From assembly GCF_004614235.1 (NCBI RefSeq), contig NZ_SPVH01000006.1, positions 992,001 to 1,056,000 of the forward strand: a stretch of 64,000 nt of DNA, written 5' to 3'. The position numbers were made by a program, and so were the translations under genes. How positions within the stretch are numbered: the stretch's first letter is position 1; every line of letters begins with the position of its first letter. The notes beneath the pieces were generated by a model, which was not told the origin of the DNA, ran no database searches, and saw nothing but the letters and a program-made list of their open reading frames with translations. The DNA is from Brevundimonas intermedia. GTDB lineage: Bacteria; Pseudomonadota; Alphaproteobacteria; Caulobacterales; Caulobacteraceae. Shown one piece after another: positions 52,441-62,021 of this stretch.

Positions 52441-53072
52441 TGAAGATTTCGGGGACTGACGCCCTTCTGGTCATCGATCCGCAGAATGACTTCTGCGAGG
52501 GCGGCAGTCTGGCGGTCGCGGACGGGGCGGGGATCATGCCGCTGATCAACCGGCTGGCGGAGCGGTTCGACCGGGTGATCCTGACCCAGGACTGGCATAC
52601 GCCCGACCAGATCAGCTTCGCCTCCAACCACCCCGGCACCGCCCCCTTCACCGAGATCGAGGTCGCCTATGGCCGCCAGATGCTGTGGCCGGAGCACTGT
52701 CTCCAGGGCTCGCCCGGCGCCGACTTCCATCCCGACGTCGCGCCGACGATGCAAAAGGCCCTAGCCGTGATCCGAAAGGGCTACAACCCGGCGGTCGATT
52801 CCTATTCCGGCTTCTTCGAGAACGACCATCGCACCCCGACGGGCCTGGCCGGCCTGTTGCGCGACCTGGGCGTGACCCGCGTCTTCCTAGCCGGCCTGGC
52901 CTTCGACTACTGCGTCCGTTTCACCGCAGAGGATGCGGTGCGCCAAGGCTTCGAAGCCGTGGTGATCGCCGACGCCAGCCGCGCCATCGCTCCGCAGACC
53001 GAAACGGCGGCGCGTGACAGTTTCCGGGCTCTGGGGGTGGCGGAGATCAAGGCTGCGGCCTTGATGGGCTGA
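52440..53072 (+). CDS. pncA: Nicotinamidase (PncA family)
   Basis: 210 residues. ALLVIDPQNDFCEGGSLAV has the catalytic Asp, TQDWHTPDQISFAS the metal Asp/His, and LAGLAFDYCVRFTAEDAVRQG the nucleophile Cys. KGYNPAVDSYSGF holds the usual lysine and substrate wall. It deamidates nicotinamide to nicotinate in NAD salvage. It overlaps fbp by 1 nt (TGATG) and is convergent with the Y-family polymerase. Confidence 0.94.
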   Translation: MKISGTDALLVIDPQNDFCEGGSLAVADGAGIMPLINRLAERFDRVILTQDWHTPDQISFASNHPGTAPFTEIEVAYGRQMLWPEHCLQGSPGADFHPDVAPTMQKALAVIRKGYNPAVDSYSGFFENDHRTPTGLAGLLRDLGVTRVFLAGLAFDYCVRFTAEDAVRQGFEAVVIADASRAIAPQTETAARDSFRALGVAEIKAAALMG

Positions 53073-53079
53073 TCTCAGC

Positions 53080-54381
53080 TCACTCCCAGAAATCCTCCGC
53101 CTCCGGGATGCGGGTGAAGGCGATCTTGGCGCCGATATATTCGGGCAGGCCTGCCTTGGGGCCGATGCTGACGGTGTCCTTGCCATAGCGGCGATTGAGC
53201 GCGTCCAGCGCTTGCGACAGGCGCAGGGACGGGGCCTCGCCGCCCTGGTCCGGGCCCGAATCGAACAGGTCCGTCTCGAAGGCGTCGCGGGATTTCAGCC
53301 CGTGAATCCCGACCCCGACATAGCTCAACCGACCAGCTTCCAGCTCAGGCTCGACCTTGCGCCAAAGGCCGTCCAGCGCGGTCAGCAGGGCGAAGGTGTC
53401 CTGCGTCGGCGCGATGGCGCAACTCATCGCCGCCGTCTCCCAGCCACGCCGGCCGCTTCTGGGCGTCGCCTTCGGTCCCATGTCCAGATGTAGGGTCAGG
53501 CTCGCCCCGGTCAGTCCCATCCGCCGCAGTCGCGCCCCGCATTTGACCACCAGCCGCCGCGCCACGGCGCGCGCCTTGTCCGGCGTCCGCATGGCCTGGG
53601 CCAGGACGTGGCTGTGGCTGATCGAGGCAGGCGGCTTCTCCGGCGTCGGTTCGCTGTCCAGGCCATGCAGACCGCGCCAGATGCGTTCGCCCTCGATACT
53701 GTTCCAGACGGCGCGGGCCTGCCGTGCGCTCATGGCCCACAGGCCGGCGGTGTCCGTGACGCCCGCCGCCTCCAGCCGCAGTCGCATCCGCGACCCTATG
53801 CCCGGATATCTCGATAGCGGCAGCTCCAGCAACGGGCCGGGCAGTTCGTTCGCCCTCAGGATCGTCAGCCCGGCGGGCTTCTTCATGCCGCAGGCGGTCT
53901 TGGCCAGGAACCGCGAGGGCGCCAGCCCGACGGACGAACGCAGACAGTCGCCGACATTGTCCAGAATGCCCGCCTGAACCCGCCGGGCCAGGGCGACGGC
54001 TTTCGCCTCCAGACGCTCCGGGCCGAGCAGTTCGCACGAACATTCGTCGATGGAGCCGACCTTCCACACCGGCACATGGCGGTCGATCTCGGCCATGATC
54101 TTCTTGTGGACCGCGACATAGAGGTCCGGCCGCGCCTCGGCGACGATCAGGCCGGGGCACAGCTGGCGCGCCTCCGACACCCGCATCCCGGTATGGACGC
54201 CCCAGGCCTTGCTCTCATAGCTGGCGGCGATGGCCCCGGTGTATTCGCTGACCGCCGGCCGGACGATGACGGGTTTGCCCCGCCAGTCCGGGTTAATCTG
54301 CTGCTCGACGCTGGCGAAGAAGGCGTTCAGATCGACGAACAGCCAGCGCAGGTTCGCATCATCTTCGCCATCCTGCTTCAT
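53080..54381 (-). CDS. Y-family (DinB/UmuC-like) translesion DNA polymerase
   Basis: 433 residues. LFVDLNAFFASVEQ (first catalytic Asp) and WKVGSIDECSCEL (SIDE, second catalytic Asp/Glu) mark the Y-family palm. SRYPGIGSRMRLRLEA is the helix-hairpin-helix region, and the C-terminal little-finger domain follows. The protein differs from canonical DinB and is best called a DinB/UmuC-like polymerase. A LexA box lies 5 bases upstream of the ATG, so it is SOS-inducible. With so short a leader the mRNA may be leaderless. No umuD- or imuB-like gene is adjacent. Confidence 0.9.
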   Translation of the reverse strand: MKQDGEDDANLRWLFVDLNAFFASVEQQINPDWRGKPVIVRPAVSEYTGAIAASYESKAWGVHTGMRVSEARQLCPGLIVAEARPDLYVAVHKKIMAEIDRHVPVWKVGSIDECSCELLGPERLEAKAVALARRVQAGILDNVGDCLRSSVGLAPSRFLAKTACGMKKPAGLTILRANELPGPLLELPLSRYPGIGSRMRLRLEAAGVTDTAGLWAMSARQARAVWNSIEGERIWRGLHGLDSEPTPEKPPASISHSHVLAQAMRTPDKARAVARRLVVKCGARLRRMGLTGASLTLHLDMGPKATPRSGRRGWETAAMSCAIAPTQDTFALLTALDGLWRKVEPELEAGRLSYVGVGIHGLKSRDAFETDLFDSGPDQGGEAPSLRLSQALDALNRRYGKDTVSIGPKAGLPEYIGAKIAFTRIPEAEDFWE

Positions 54382-54386
54382 TATGG

Positions 54387-54401
54387 GAACATAACAGGAA
54401 C
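54387..54401 (-). promoter_or_regulatory. LexA (SOS) box of the Y-family polymerase gene
   Basis: Read on minus: GTTC-CTGTTAT-GTTC, an exact match to the alphaproteobacterial LexA site GTTC-N7-GTTC. It ends 5 bases before the polymerase ATG at 54381, so LexA bound here would block transcription. Confidence 0.9.
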
Positions 54402-54425
54402 ATTTGATGATCTAAAGCGCGTTGA

Positions 54426-54746
54426 TCATCCTAGGAGAAGGCTGATGAAGAATGCCGCGAGGAAGACGGGAGCGAGAACGAAAGCCACGCGTGCGATTTT
54501 GACGCAACGCGTTATGAAGCGGCTATCATAGTGCCGATGGACGTCAGAAAAGATCGCTCTAAACGACGGGCCTATGCCGAAGTGAAAGACACCCTTCGAG
54601 ACGTGGTAGAAGTCTTGGGTCTTTCTTGGAACGAGCCCGTTTCGCCTGCTGTGGTCGGCCGCGAGATGTGCGCCCATGCTGCTGACCATGCCTGTCGCCA
54701 AACTCAACCAGCCAGCGATGAACAGAGCGGCTTGGGCCGTCTTCAT
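54426..54746 (-). CDS. Small membrane protein coupled to adenine deaminase
   Basis: 106 residues with two membrane helices: AALFIAGWLSLATGMVSSMG and AFVLAPVFLAAFFISLLLG at the C-terminus. Its ATG overlaps the stop of the adenine deaminase gene (ATGA), strong evidence of translational coupling. GC content is visibly lower than its neighbours (about half GC over the middle), which hints at later acquisition or relaxed selection. Function unknown. Confidence 0.72.
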   Translation of the reverse strand: MKTAQAALFIAGWLSLATGMVSSMGAHLAADHSRRNGLVPRKTQDFYHVSKGVFHFGIGPSFRAIFSDVHRHYDSRFITRCVKIARVAFVLAPVFLAAFFISLLLG

Positions 54747-55750
54747 CGCTGTGCGTACGCCTCGACTTCGGCGATGAAAGCCGCCTTCTCAGCCTCGCCC
54801 AGGAACGACCCTTCGAAACTGTTCCGCGCCAGCAACGTCACCTGATCCTTCGTCAACCCGACCGCCGCCGCCAACCGGCTGTAGTTGTCGTTCACATACC
54901 CGCCGAAATAGGACGGGTCGTCCGAGTTCAGGGTGACGTGCAGGCCCCGGCGCAGCATCTCGGGCACGGGATGGTCCTTCAGGTCATCGACCACGCACAG
55001 TTTCAGGTTCGACAGCGGGCAGACGGTCAGGGTCATCTGCTCGCGCGCCAGACGCTCGATCAGGGCCTCGTCTTCCATCGAGCGATTGCCGTGGTCCATC
55101 CGGTCGATGTGCAGCAGGTCCAGCGCCTCGTGGACATAGGCGGGCGGGCCTTCCTCCCCGGCGTGGGCGCACAGTTTCAGGCCCAGATCACGCGCGGCGG
55201 CGAAGACGCGCTGGAATTTGGACGGCGGATGACCGACCTCCGACGAATCCAGCCCCACGCCGATGAAATGATGCAGATAAGGCTTGGCCGCCTCCAGGGT
55301 CGCAAACGCCTCTTCCTCGGTCAGGTGACGCAGGAAGCTGAGGATCAGTCCCGAACTGACGCCCAGTTCCGCCTTGGCCCGGTCCATCCCCGCGATCAGC
55401 CCCTCGACCACCACGCCGAAGGGCACGCCCCGGTCGGTATGGGTCTGGGGATCGAAGAAGATCTCGGCGTGGCGCACATTGTCGGCGGCCGCCCGCTGGA
55501 AATAGGCGAAGGCCAGATCCTCGAAATCCTTGCGCGTCAGCAGCACGGCCGCCCCGGCGTAATAGATGTCCAGAAAGTCTTGCAGGTTCGAGAAATCATA
55601 GGCCGCCCGAACGGCCTCGACGCTGTCGTAAGGAATGGCGACGCCGTTCCGCTGCGCCAGTTCGAACATCAGCTCGGGTTCCAAGCTGCCCTCGATGTGC
55701 AGGTGTAGTTCAGCCTTGGGCAGGCCGGCGATATAGGTGTCGAGCGACAT
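54743..55750 (-). CDS. Adenine deaminase (adenosine deaminase-like fold)
   Basis: 335 residues from ATG 55750, with GGGAG before it. KAELHLHIEGSLEPELMFEL (zinc HxH) and CAHAGEEGPP (catalytic Glu) are shared with adenosine deaminase. The segments FFDPQTHTDRGVPFGVV, LDSSEVGHPPSKFQRVF and NSDDPSYFGGYVNDN are those of the adenine-specific branch (EC 3.5.4.2), as in Pseudomonas and yeast Aah1. Adenine to hypoxanthine is therefore the more likely reaction. A small membrane protein is translationally coupled downstream. Confidence 0.9.
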   Translation of the reverse strand: MSLDTYIAGLPKAELHLHIEGSLEPELMFELAQRNGVAIPYDSVEAVRAAYDFSNLQDFLDIYYAGAAVLLTRKDFEDLAFAYFQRAAADNVRHAEIFFDPQTHTDRGVPFGVVVEGLIAGMDRAKAELGVSSGLILSFLRHLTEEEAFATLEAAKPYLHHFIGVGLDSSEVGHPPSKFQRVFAAARDLGLKLCAHAGEEGPPAYVHEALDLLHIDRMDHGNRSMEDEALIERLAREQMTLTVCPLSNLKLCVVDDLKDHPVPEMLRRGLHVTLNSDDPSYFGGYVNDNYSRLAAAVGLTKDQVTLLARNSFEGSFLGEAEKAAFIAEVEAYAQR

Positions 55751-55784
55751 GGGCGATCTCCGGGAGGACATCGCCCAGTCTAAC

Positions 55785-57587
55785 CTACATCCGCTCCGGC
55801 GTGTCGATTCCCAGCAGGTTCAGCGCGATTTCCAGCTGGCGCAGCGCCGCCGCCGAAAGGGCCAGGCGAGACCGCTTCGTCGCCTCGTCCGGCGCGATCA
55901 GGACGGGGCAGGCGGCGTAGAATTTCGAGAAGGACTGCGCCACGCGATAGGCGTGTTCGGCCACCAGATGCGGCATCCGCTTGTCGTAGGCGTCCGACAC
56001 GGCGGTGCTGAACGCGTCCAGCGTCAGGGCCAGGTCGCGTTCGGCTGGTTCGGCGATGACGATGGCGCCGGGCGTCAGCCCCTGTTCGGCGCCCTTGCGC
56101 AGCAGGGATTTGATGCGGACCGACTGGTAAAGCAGATAGGGGCCGGTCTTGCCCTCGAAGCTCATGAACCGGTCCAGATCGAAGACGTAGCTGGTGGTGC
56201 GCGCGTTCGACAGGTCGGCGAACTTCAGGGCGGCGATGGCCACCTTATGGGCGATGGCCTCGAACTCGTCCGGCGACAGGTCGTCGCCCAGCTTGGCCTC
56301 GTGCAGCCGCTCGCGCGCCTTGTCCGTCGCCTGATCGATCAGGTCGCGCAGCTTCAGCACCCCGCCCGCACGGGTCTTGAAGGGCTTGCCGTCGGGACCG
56401 TTCATGGTGCCGAAGCCCAGATGCTCCAGCGATCCCTCGACGGCGTAGCTGGCTAAATAGGCGGCGCGGAACACCTGTTCGAAATGCTCGGCCTGGCGTT
56501 CGTCGACCACATACAGGGCCAGGTCCGGCGCCAGGGCCTTCTTGCGGTCCAGGATGGTGGCCAGGTCGGTCGTGCCGTACATGGCCGAGCCTTCCGAGCT
56601 GATCACCAGCAGGGGCGGGGGCGAGGGCGCCTCGATCACCGATCCGTCGGCCAGCTTCTTCTTGCGGGTCTCGCCCGGCTTGGCGACATGCACCACCTGG
56701 GCGCCGTCGTCCACGACCAGAAGTCCGGTCTCTTTCAGATGCGCCAGCATCTCAGGCATCTGCGGATCAGCGTCGCTCTCGCCGTTCCACAGGTCGAAAT
56801 CGACCGACAGATCGCCATATTCGCGCTTCAGCGCCTCGCGGCTGACCGCCACGAAATGGGCCCACAGGGCACGATATCCGGGCCGGCCGTTTTGCAGCTC
56901 CGCCGTCGCCTTGCGCGCGCGGTCGCGGAAAGCGGGGTCTTCCTTGGCCTTGCCAGCGGCCAGCGGATACAGCCGGTCCAAGTCGGCCAGGGTGACGGGG
57001 CTTTCGGCCGGGAAAGGCCCGTCGCCCTCGACCATGAAGGCGTCCGCGACACCCTCGTCGCCACAGGCCGTGATCAGCAGCCCCATCTGGAAGCCCCAGT
57101 CGCCGAAATGGGCGTCGCCGGTGACGTGATCGCCCCGGAAGCGGAACAACCGTTTCAGGCTCTCGCCGATGATGGCGCTGCGCAGATGGCCGACGTGCAT
57201 CGGCTTGGCGACGTTAGGGCCGCCGAAGTCGATCACCACCTTGCGCGGATCGGCCACGACGGCGGCGCCCGCATGGTCGGCGTCTGCGGCCACCTCTGTG
57301 GCGCGTTCAGCCAGAAGCGCGTCGGCGAGCTTCAGATTGATGAAGCCCGGCCCCGCCACCTCGACCGAGGCGAAGCGCGGATCGGCGGTCAGGCGGTCGG
57401 CGATCTTGCCCGCCAGTTCGCGCGGATTGGCCTTCAGCGCCTTGGCGGCGGCCAGGGCGCCGTTCGACTGGAAGTCAGCCAGGTCGGGGCGGTCCGACGG
57501 GGTGACGCGGGCCAGGGCCGTATCCACGCCTTCGGCGGCGAAGGCGGCGGCGACCGCTTCGCTGAGGACGGTCTTCAGATCGGCCAT
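55785..57587 (-). CDS. argS: Arginyl-tRNA synthetase
   Basis: 600 residues, class I synthetase. [21 protein letters not shown] contains the HIGH motif (HVGH). The N-terminal Add-1 domain and the C-terminal DALR helix bundle ([22 protein letters not shown]) are visible, as is the [14 protein letters not shown] block in place of KMSKS. It charges tRNA-Arg. In many alphaproteobacteria argS lies between dgt and the SPOR gene; here it has moved next to adenine deaminase and a secreted protein. Confidence 0.96.
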   Translation of the reverse strand: MADLKTVLSEAVAAAFAAEGVDTALARVTPSDRPDLADFQSNGALAAAKALKANPRELAGKIADRLTADPRFASVEVAGPGFINLKLADALLAERATEVAADADHAGAAVVADPRKVVIDFGGPNVAKPMHVGHLRSAIIGESLKRLFRFRGDHVTGDAHFGDWGFQMGLLITACGDEGVADAFMVEGDGPFPAESPVTLADLDRLYPLAAGKAKEDPAFRDRARKATAELQNGRPGYRALWAHFVAVSREALKREYGDLSVDFDLWNGESDADPQMPEMLAHLKETGLLVVDDGAQVVHVAKPGETRKKKLADGSVIEAPSPPPLLVISSEGSAMYGTTDLATILDRKKALAPDLALYVVDERQAEHFEQVFRAAYLASYAVEGSLEHLGFGTMNGPDGKPFKTRAGGVLKLRDLIDQATDKARERLHEAKLGDDLSPDEFEAIAHKVAIAALKFADLSNARTTSYVFDLDRFMSFEGKTGPYLLYQSVRIKSLLRKGAEQGLTPGAIVIAEPAERDLALTLDAFSTAVSDAYDKRMPHLVAEHAYRVAQSFSKFYAACPVLIAPDEATKRSRLALSAAALRQLEIALNLLGIDTPERM

Positions 57588-58271
57588 TTATTCGCTCGGT
57601 GCGGCGGCAGGGGCGGGCGCGGCGGGCGTCGCGCCGGCGTTGACGCGGAAGCGGCTGCCCGAGCGGTTGAACTCGGCCATTTCCGGCGTCACGTCGAAAC
57701 CGACCAGGATCTCGAAATTGCCGCCGCTGGTGTCGATACCGGCGCGCGGAATGACGATGGTGCGTTCCTCGGTGACCGAGGCCGTGCGCTGGCCTTCGAA
57801 GTTCACCGGCAGGTCGAAATATTCCTTGGACAGGATGGCGCTGTTCCGTTCGGTCACGGCGATCCAGTAGCGATAGGTGCGCTGGTCGCTGGTCGCCTGA
57901 GGCCCGCGGCCCAGTTGGAACAGCATGCCGATGTCCACGCGAATCGGATCGGCCTCGCGATATTCGCAGTCCGAGGTGATGCCTTCGATCTCGCCGGTAT
58001 AGCCGACGTTGGAAATGGCGGCGCGACCGCCTTCCAGCTCGACGTAGCGGGCCGCGTCGTAGAGGATTTTCACATAGGGGCAGGGGCCGGCGTTGGCGCG
58101 ACGACGCAAGGGGGCGATGCGCGGTGCGCGGGCGGGCGCATCCTGGGCCGAACCGTCGGCCTGCTGGCCCTGTCCCCCACGGTCGCGGGGCGAGGTCTGG
58201 GCCTGAGCGGCGACGGGCAGGACGGAGGCCGCAATCGAGAGGGCGGCCAGGGCGGTGAACACGCGACGCAT
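57588..58271 (-). CDS. Secreted protein of unknown function upstream of argS
   Basis: 227 residues from ATG 58271. A signal peptide (RRVFTALAALSIAASVLPVAAQA) precedes a Gln/Arg/Ala-rich linker and a conserved C-terminal region. ANAGPCPYVKILYDAARYVEL and TSDCEYREADPIRVDIGMLF supply two cysteines that could pair. It ends exactly where argS begins on the minus strand, so co-transcription is likely. No family is recognised. Confidence 0.78.
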   Translation of the reverse strand: MRRVFTALAALSIAASVLPVAAQAQTSPRDRGGQGQQADGSAQDAPARAPRIAPLRRRANAGPCPYVKILYDAARYVELEGGRAAISNVGYTGEIEGITSDCEYREADPIRVDIGMLFQLGRGPQATSDQRTYRYWIAVTERNSAILSKEYFDLPVNFEGQRTASVTEERTIVIPRAGIDTSGGNFEILVGFDVTPEMAEFNRSGSRFRVNAGATPAAPAPAAAPSE

Positions 58272-58379
58272 CAGCTTATTTTTCCGACAGCGAGAGAGGG
58301 CGCACGATGATCGGCGGCCGATCATCAACGCTCGCCGCTGATAGCGGCTAAAGCGAGGCGCGGCAAACCTTCGCTGCGC

Positions 58380-58823
58380 TTAGCGGTCCATGACCAGGCA
58401 GGTAGACGTCGCCGTCGCATACAGCTTGCCGTCCAGTCCGCGCAGATCGGCCTCGGAGAAGGCGGCGCGGCGGCCGGCCTGAACGATCCGTCCCTCGGCC
58501 CTAACCGGCGTGCCCGCGCTCAACGCCTTGTGAAAGACGGTCTTCAGCTCCAGCGTCGTATAGGTCTGGCCCGGCCGCAGCGTCGAATGGACGACGCAGC
58601 CGCAGGCCGAATCCAGCACGGTGGCGATCCAGCCGCCATGGACGCTGCCCAGCGGATTATAGACGGCGGTGGTGGGGATGGCCTCGAAGACGACGCGGCC
58701 TTCCTCGACCTCGGTCAGTTCGAAGCCGACGGTGCGCGCGATCGGGGCGATCATCCCGCCGGTCAGTCCGAGGCGCAGCTGCTCTACCCCGGACAGGGCG
58801 GCGATGTCTGGGGTGTCGGTCAT
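58380..58823 (-). CDS. PaaI family hotdog thioesterase
   Basis: 147 residues. The hotdog fold is shown by NPLGSVHGGWIATVLDSACGCVVHSTL, with the HGG catalytic segment, then TTLELKTVFHKALSAGTPVRAEGRIV. PaaI-type enzymes hydrolyse acyl-CoA esters such as phenylacetyl-CoA. It stands alone between the secreted protein gene and the DUF3035 lipoprotein gene. Substrate unknown. Confidence 0.91.
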   Translation of the reverse strand: MTDTPDIAALSGVEQLRLGLTGGMIAPIARTVGFELTEVEEGRVVFEAIPTTAVYNPLGSVHGGWIATVLDSACGCVVHSTLRPGQTYTTLELKTVFHKALSAGTPVRAEGRIVQAGRRAAFSEADLRGLDGKLYATATSTCLVMDR

Positions 58824-58897
58824 GCAAACGGCTCCGGTCAGGTCCGTTTACAATAAGGACGGACGCCGCCGTGGCAAGCGTCCGTCGTTTGCTTGTC

Positions 58898-59464
58898 TTA
58901 CAGACCGGGCAGTTTGAAGCCGCCGCTGCGGCGCGGCTGGATCGTGATGGCCTGCTGGCCGCCGGTCAGGGCTTGCAGACGCGCAGCCTCGGTCGTGGCG
59001 TCGATGGTCTGCTGGCCTTCGGCGGTCTGACGCGTGGTGGGGGCCTGGGTGGCGGCGTCGTCCTTGCGCCAGAACATCAGGCGGTTGGCGAAGCTTTCGT
59101 CCTTGTGCGCCAGGTCGCCGAACTCGTCGTCGATGACGTAGCGGGCCAGGGGGTCGGCCTGTTCGCCGCCGGCCTGGGCCACCAGGACCTGCTCGCCCGG
59201 TGTGCGAGTGACGGCCTGGCGCTGACCCAGGAGGATCTGACGCGCGGCGCTCTCAGGGGCCAGTTCCTGCGGGCGCGGCTGGCCCGGTGCGGGCGGACGC
59301 AGGCCGTACTCGGGCGGGATGCTGAGCGGGGCGCTGGAAACGGTGACGAACTCGTCCGGCACGACCTTGGTCAGGCCGATGCCCTGCTTCAGGCTGCCGC
59401 AGGCCGAAACGGCGAGCGCGGAAGAGGCGACGAGGGTCAGGACGGCGACACTGCGGATACGCAT
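58898..59464 (-). CDS. DUF3035 lipoprotein
   Basis: 188 residues. IRSVAVLTLVASSALAVSACG is a lipoprotein signal with lipobox VSAC. KVVPDEFVTVSSAPLSIPPEYGLRPP identifies DUF3035. The remainder is Gln/Ala-rich. The family lies beside lspA in many alphaproteobacteria, as here. It may act in the envelope, but its role is unknown. Confidence 0.9.
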   Translation of the reverse strand: MRIRSVAVLTLVASSALAVSACGSLKQGIGLTKVVPDEFVTVSSAPLSIPPEYGLRPPAPGQPRPQELAPESAARQILLGQRQAVTRTPGEQVLVAQAGGEQADPLARYVIDDEFGDLAHKDESFANRLMFWRKDDAATQAPTTRQTAEGQQTIDATTEAARLQALTGGQQAITIQPRRSGGFKLPGL

Positions 59465-59633
59465 GGTTTCAGGCTCTGGTCGGCTGATGCACGAGGCGCT
59501 GCGAGAGCGCCTTTGGCATAGTGAAGACGGGGTGATTACGACTTTTCAGGGGCTACGCCAACCTCGGAGCCTGATCGGCCGAGCGGCGATCCCGCCGAGG
59601 CCGTGAATCAGGCTCGAAAAATGGAAAGCCGGT

Positions 59634-60119
59634 TCAGGCTTTCGCGGGCTTGTCGGAGATAAGGCTGTCCAGAATCAGCAGGACCACGCCGATGGTGATG
59701 GCGCTGTCGGCGACGTTGAACACCCAGGGAAAGACGCCCGTGCCCGAGAAGTCGATGAAGTCGACGACATAGCCGAAGCGGATCCGGTCGATCACATTGC
59801 CCAGCGCCCCGCCCATGACGAAACCGATGGCGGTGATCAGCAGGCGACGGTTCGACTGGGTCGCCCACCAGGCCAGGCCGGCCGAGACGACGATGGAGAA
59901 GATGACCAGGCCCCAGCGGGCTTCGCCGCCGCCGAACAGGCCGAAGCTGACGCCGGTGTTCTCGACCCAGCTGAAGTTCAGAATGGGCGGCAGGATGGGG
60001 ACGCGCCCGACCTCGTGCAGCATCACGCCGCTGATGATCCAGGCCTTGGTCAACTGATCCAGGACGATGATCAGGAGGGCGAACACATAGGCGGTGACGG
60101 CGAGGCGCGTGATCTTCAT
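59634..60119 (-). CDS. lspA: Lipoprotein signal peptidase (signal peptidase II)
   Basis: 161 residues, four membrane helices. GGALGNVIDRIRFGYVVDFIDF contains the two catalytic Asp residues (GNxxDR and FxxDF). WVENTGVSFGLFG is the other conserved block. It cleaves lipid-modified prolipoproteins; several lipoproteins with lipoboxes are encoded in this window (6523, 7595, 58898, 62022). Minus strand, upstream of the DUF3035 gene. Confidence 0.96.
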   Translation of the reverse strand: MKITRLAVTAYVFALLIIVLDQLTKAWIISGVMLHEVGRVPILPPILNFSWVENTGVSFGLFGGGEARWGLVIFSIVVSAGLAWWATQSNRRLLITAIGFVMGGALGNVIDRIRFGYVVDFIDFSGTGVFPWVFNVADSAITIGVVLLILDSLISDKPAKA

Positions 60120-60184
60120 GCGGCGCGGTTAGCAGGAAGCGGCGCCGGGGCGAAGCGGAAAACGGCGCATCAGAACAGGTCGCC

Positions 60185-61780
60185 CTAGAACAGACTGCCT
60201 TGACCGGCCGCAGGGGGCTTCGGCCTGGCGACCGGACGCGGCGAGGCTGGGCGGGGTTCGCCGCCGTCGATGGTTGCGGGTTGAGACCCGTCGCCGAACA
60301 CCAGCCTGACCGCCTGACCCGCCTCCAGCGCCTTGGCCGAGGTGATCCAGCCGCCGTCCGAATCCTCGACGCGGGCGAAGCCGGGCTTGGGCCGGCCGGG
60401 ATCAAGCGTCGTCAGCGCCCGCGTGAGAGCCGCCAGACGGTCTGCGTCCCGCTCCAGCCGACGCGGCATGACGCCGTCCAGCCGCTCGCCCACGGCGTGA
60501 AGCCGGGCCTCACGCTGATCCAGTCGTCGGTGCAGCGGTTCGGGCGACAGGCGGGCCGAGACCTGCAACAGCCGCCGCTCGCCTCGCGCCACGCCAGCCT
60601 GCAAGGCCGCGCCCAGCCGGTCGCCGGCGCCGCGCAGCCGGTCCTGACCCCGCTCGATCCGCGTGCGCAGCAGGGCTGGGCTCAGCTTGCCGCCCGTCAC
60701 CGCCAGATGCCGTTCGTGCAGGGCGACGTTGCGTTGCAGCCCCGACCCCAGACGGCTCGCGGCGTGATCCAGCCGCTGCTGCGCCAGGGCCAGCAGATCC
60801 TCCGGCCGCACCGGCAGGCCGCGCGCCACGGCCCGCAGCCGCGTGCGCCGATCCTCGATCAGCCGCCCGCCTGCCTGGACCATGCGCCGGTCCATGTCGG
60901 CGACCGCGTATCTCAGGTCCGCCAGCACCGGCGTCGCCATTTCGGCAGCACCCGTCGGCGTCGGCGCCCGGCGATCCGACACGAAGTCGATCAGGGTCGT
61001 GTCCGTCTCGTGCCCCACGGCCGAGATGATCGGAATGCGCGCCGCCGCCACCGTGCGCGCCAGGCCCTCGTCGTTGAAACACCACAGGTCCTCGACCGAC
61101 CCGCCGCCGCGCGCGACGATCAGCAGGTCGGGGCGCGGGATCGGCCCGTCCGACGTCAGGGCGTCGAAGCCGCGAATGGCGTTCGACACCTGGCCGCACG
61201 CCGCCTCGCCCTGAACCACCACGGGCCAGACGATCACCCGGCAGGGCCAGCGTTCGGCGATCCGGTGCAGCACGTCGCGGATCACCGCCCCGGTCGGGCT
61301 GGTGATCACGCCGATGACGGCGGGGAAGGCGGGCAGGGCCTTCTTTCGGCCCGGTTCGAACAGGCCTTCCTCGCGCAGCCGAGCCTTCAGCCGTTCCAAC
61401 TGGGCCAGAAGAGCGCCGGCGCCGGCCGCCTCCATGCTCTCGATCACGATCTGATAGGAGGACCGCGCCGGATAGGAGGTGATCTTGCCGGTGACGATGA
61501 CCTCCAGCCCGGCCTCGGGCTGCACGCCCAGGCCCCGCGCCGATCCCTTCCACACCACGCCGTCGATGGCGGACTTGTCGTCCTTCAGCGTCAGATAGAT
61601 GTGGCCCGAGGCGTGGCGGTTGACCTTGGAGATCTCGCCCCTCAGCCGCACATGGCCGAAACGGTCCTCCAGCGTGCGCTTCAGCGCAAAGGACAGCTCC
61701 GAGATCGACAGGGGAGGATTGTTGTCGCGCGGGGCAGGGGCCTCGGCCGGTCCCTCGAATATGTAGGAGTCGTCGCTCAT
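60185..61780 (-). CDS. xseA: Exodeoxyribonuclease VII large subunit
   Basis: 531 residues. The N-terminal OB domain ([21 protein letters not shown] through [13 protein letters not shown]) is followed by the catalytic domain with [40 protein letters not shown] and [20 protein letters not shown]. It degrades single-stranded DNA with XseB. The C-terminal third is a long Arg/Leu-rich coiled coil. xseB is not visible in this window. Confidence 0.95.
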   Translation of the reverse strand: MSDDSYIFEGPAEAPAPRDNNPPLSISELSFALKRTLEDRFGHVRLRGEISKVNRHASGHIYLTLKDDKSAIDGVVWKGSARGLGVQPEAGLEVIVTGKITSYPARSSYQIVIESMEAAGAGALLAQLERLKARLREEGLFEPGRKKALPAFPAVIGVITSPTGAVIRDVLHRIAERWPCRVIVWPVVVQGEAACGQVSNAIRGFDALTSDGPIPRPDLLIVARGGGSVEDLWCFNDEGLARTVAAARIPIISAVGHETDTTLIDFVSDRRAPTPTGAAEMATPVLADLRYAVADMDRRMVQAGGRLIEDRRTRLRAVARGLPVRPEDLLALAQQRLDHAASRLGSGLQRNVALHERHLAVTGGKLSPALLRTRIERGQDRLRGAGDRLGAALQAGVARGERRLLQVSARLSPEPLHRRLDQREARLHAVGERLDGVMPRRLERDADRLAALTRALTTLDPGRPKPGFARVEDSDGGWITSAKALEAGQAVRLVFGDGSQPATIDGGEPRPASPRPVARPKPPAAGQGSLF

Positions 61781-61844
61781 CGGACCATCCTAGCCTGCGT
61801 CGATCCGCGCGGGAACGCCGCGCGCGCCTCGCCGTTCGACTTTC

Positions 61845-62006
61845 ATGGCAGCCGACCCACCCGGAACCGATCCGTCCGACCAGAACCCGCGTGAGCGTGA
61901 CCTCGAACGTCGCGCTGGAGGCGGCGGCGCCATGAGCCCGTGGCTGATCATCGGCTGCATCATTCTGCTGGGGCTGGGCGTCTATGTCGTCTCGGCCCTG
62001 CTCTAG
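61845..62006 (+). CDS. Small single-span membrane protein, 53 residues
   Basis: The frame runs from ATG 61845 to TAG 62004-62006. A polar N-terminus (MAADPPGTDPSDQNPRERDL) is followed by PWLIIGCIILLGLGVYVVSALL, a clear membrane helix. It is divergent from xseA and 15 nt before the PRC lipoprotein gene. Coding is supported by the helix and by the tight spacing. Function unknown. Confidence 0.6.
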   Translation: MAADPPGTDPSDQNPRERDLERRAGGGGAMSPWLIIGCIILLGLGVYVVSALL

Positions 62007-62021
62007 ATCGTCAGGAAACCC

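Noticed and set aside
56484..58310. A 608-codon open frame on plus
   Set aside because: It is antisense to argS and the secreted-protein gene, and has no recognisable motif.
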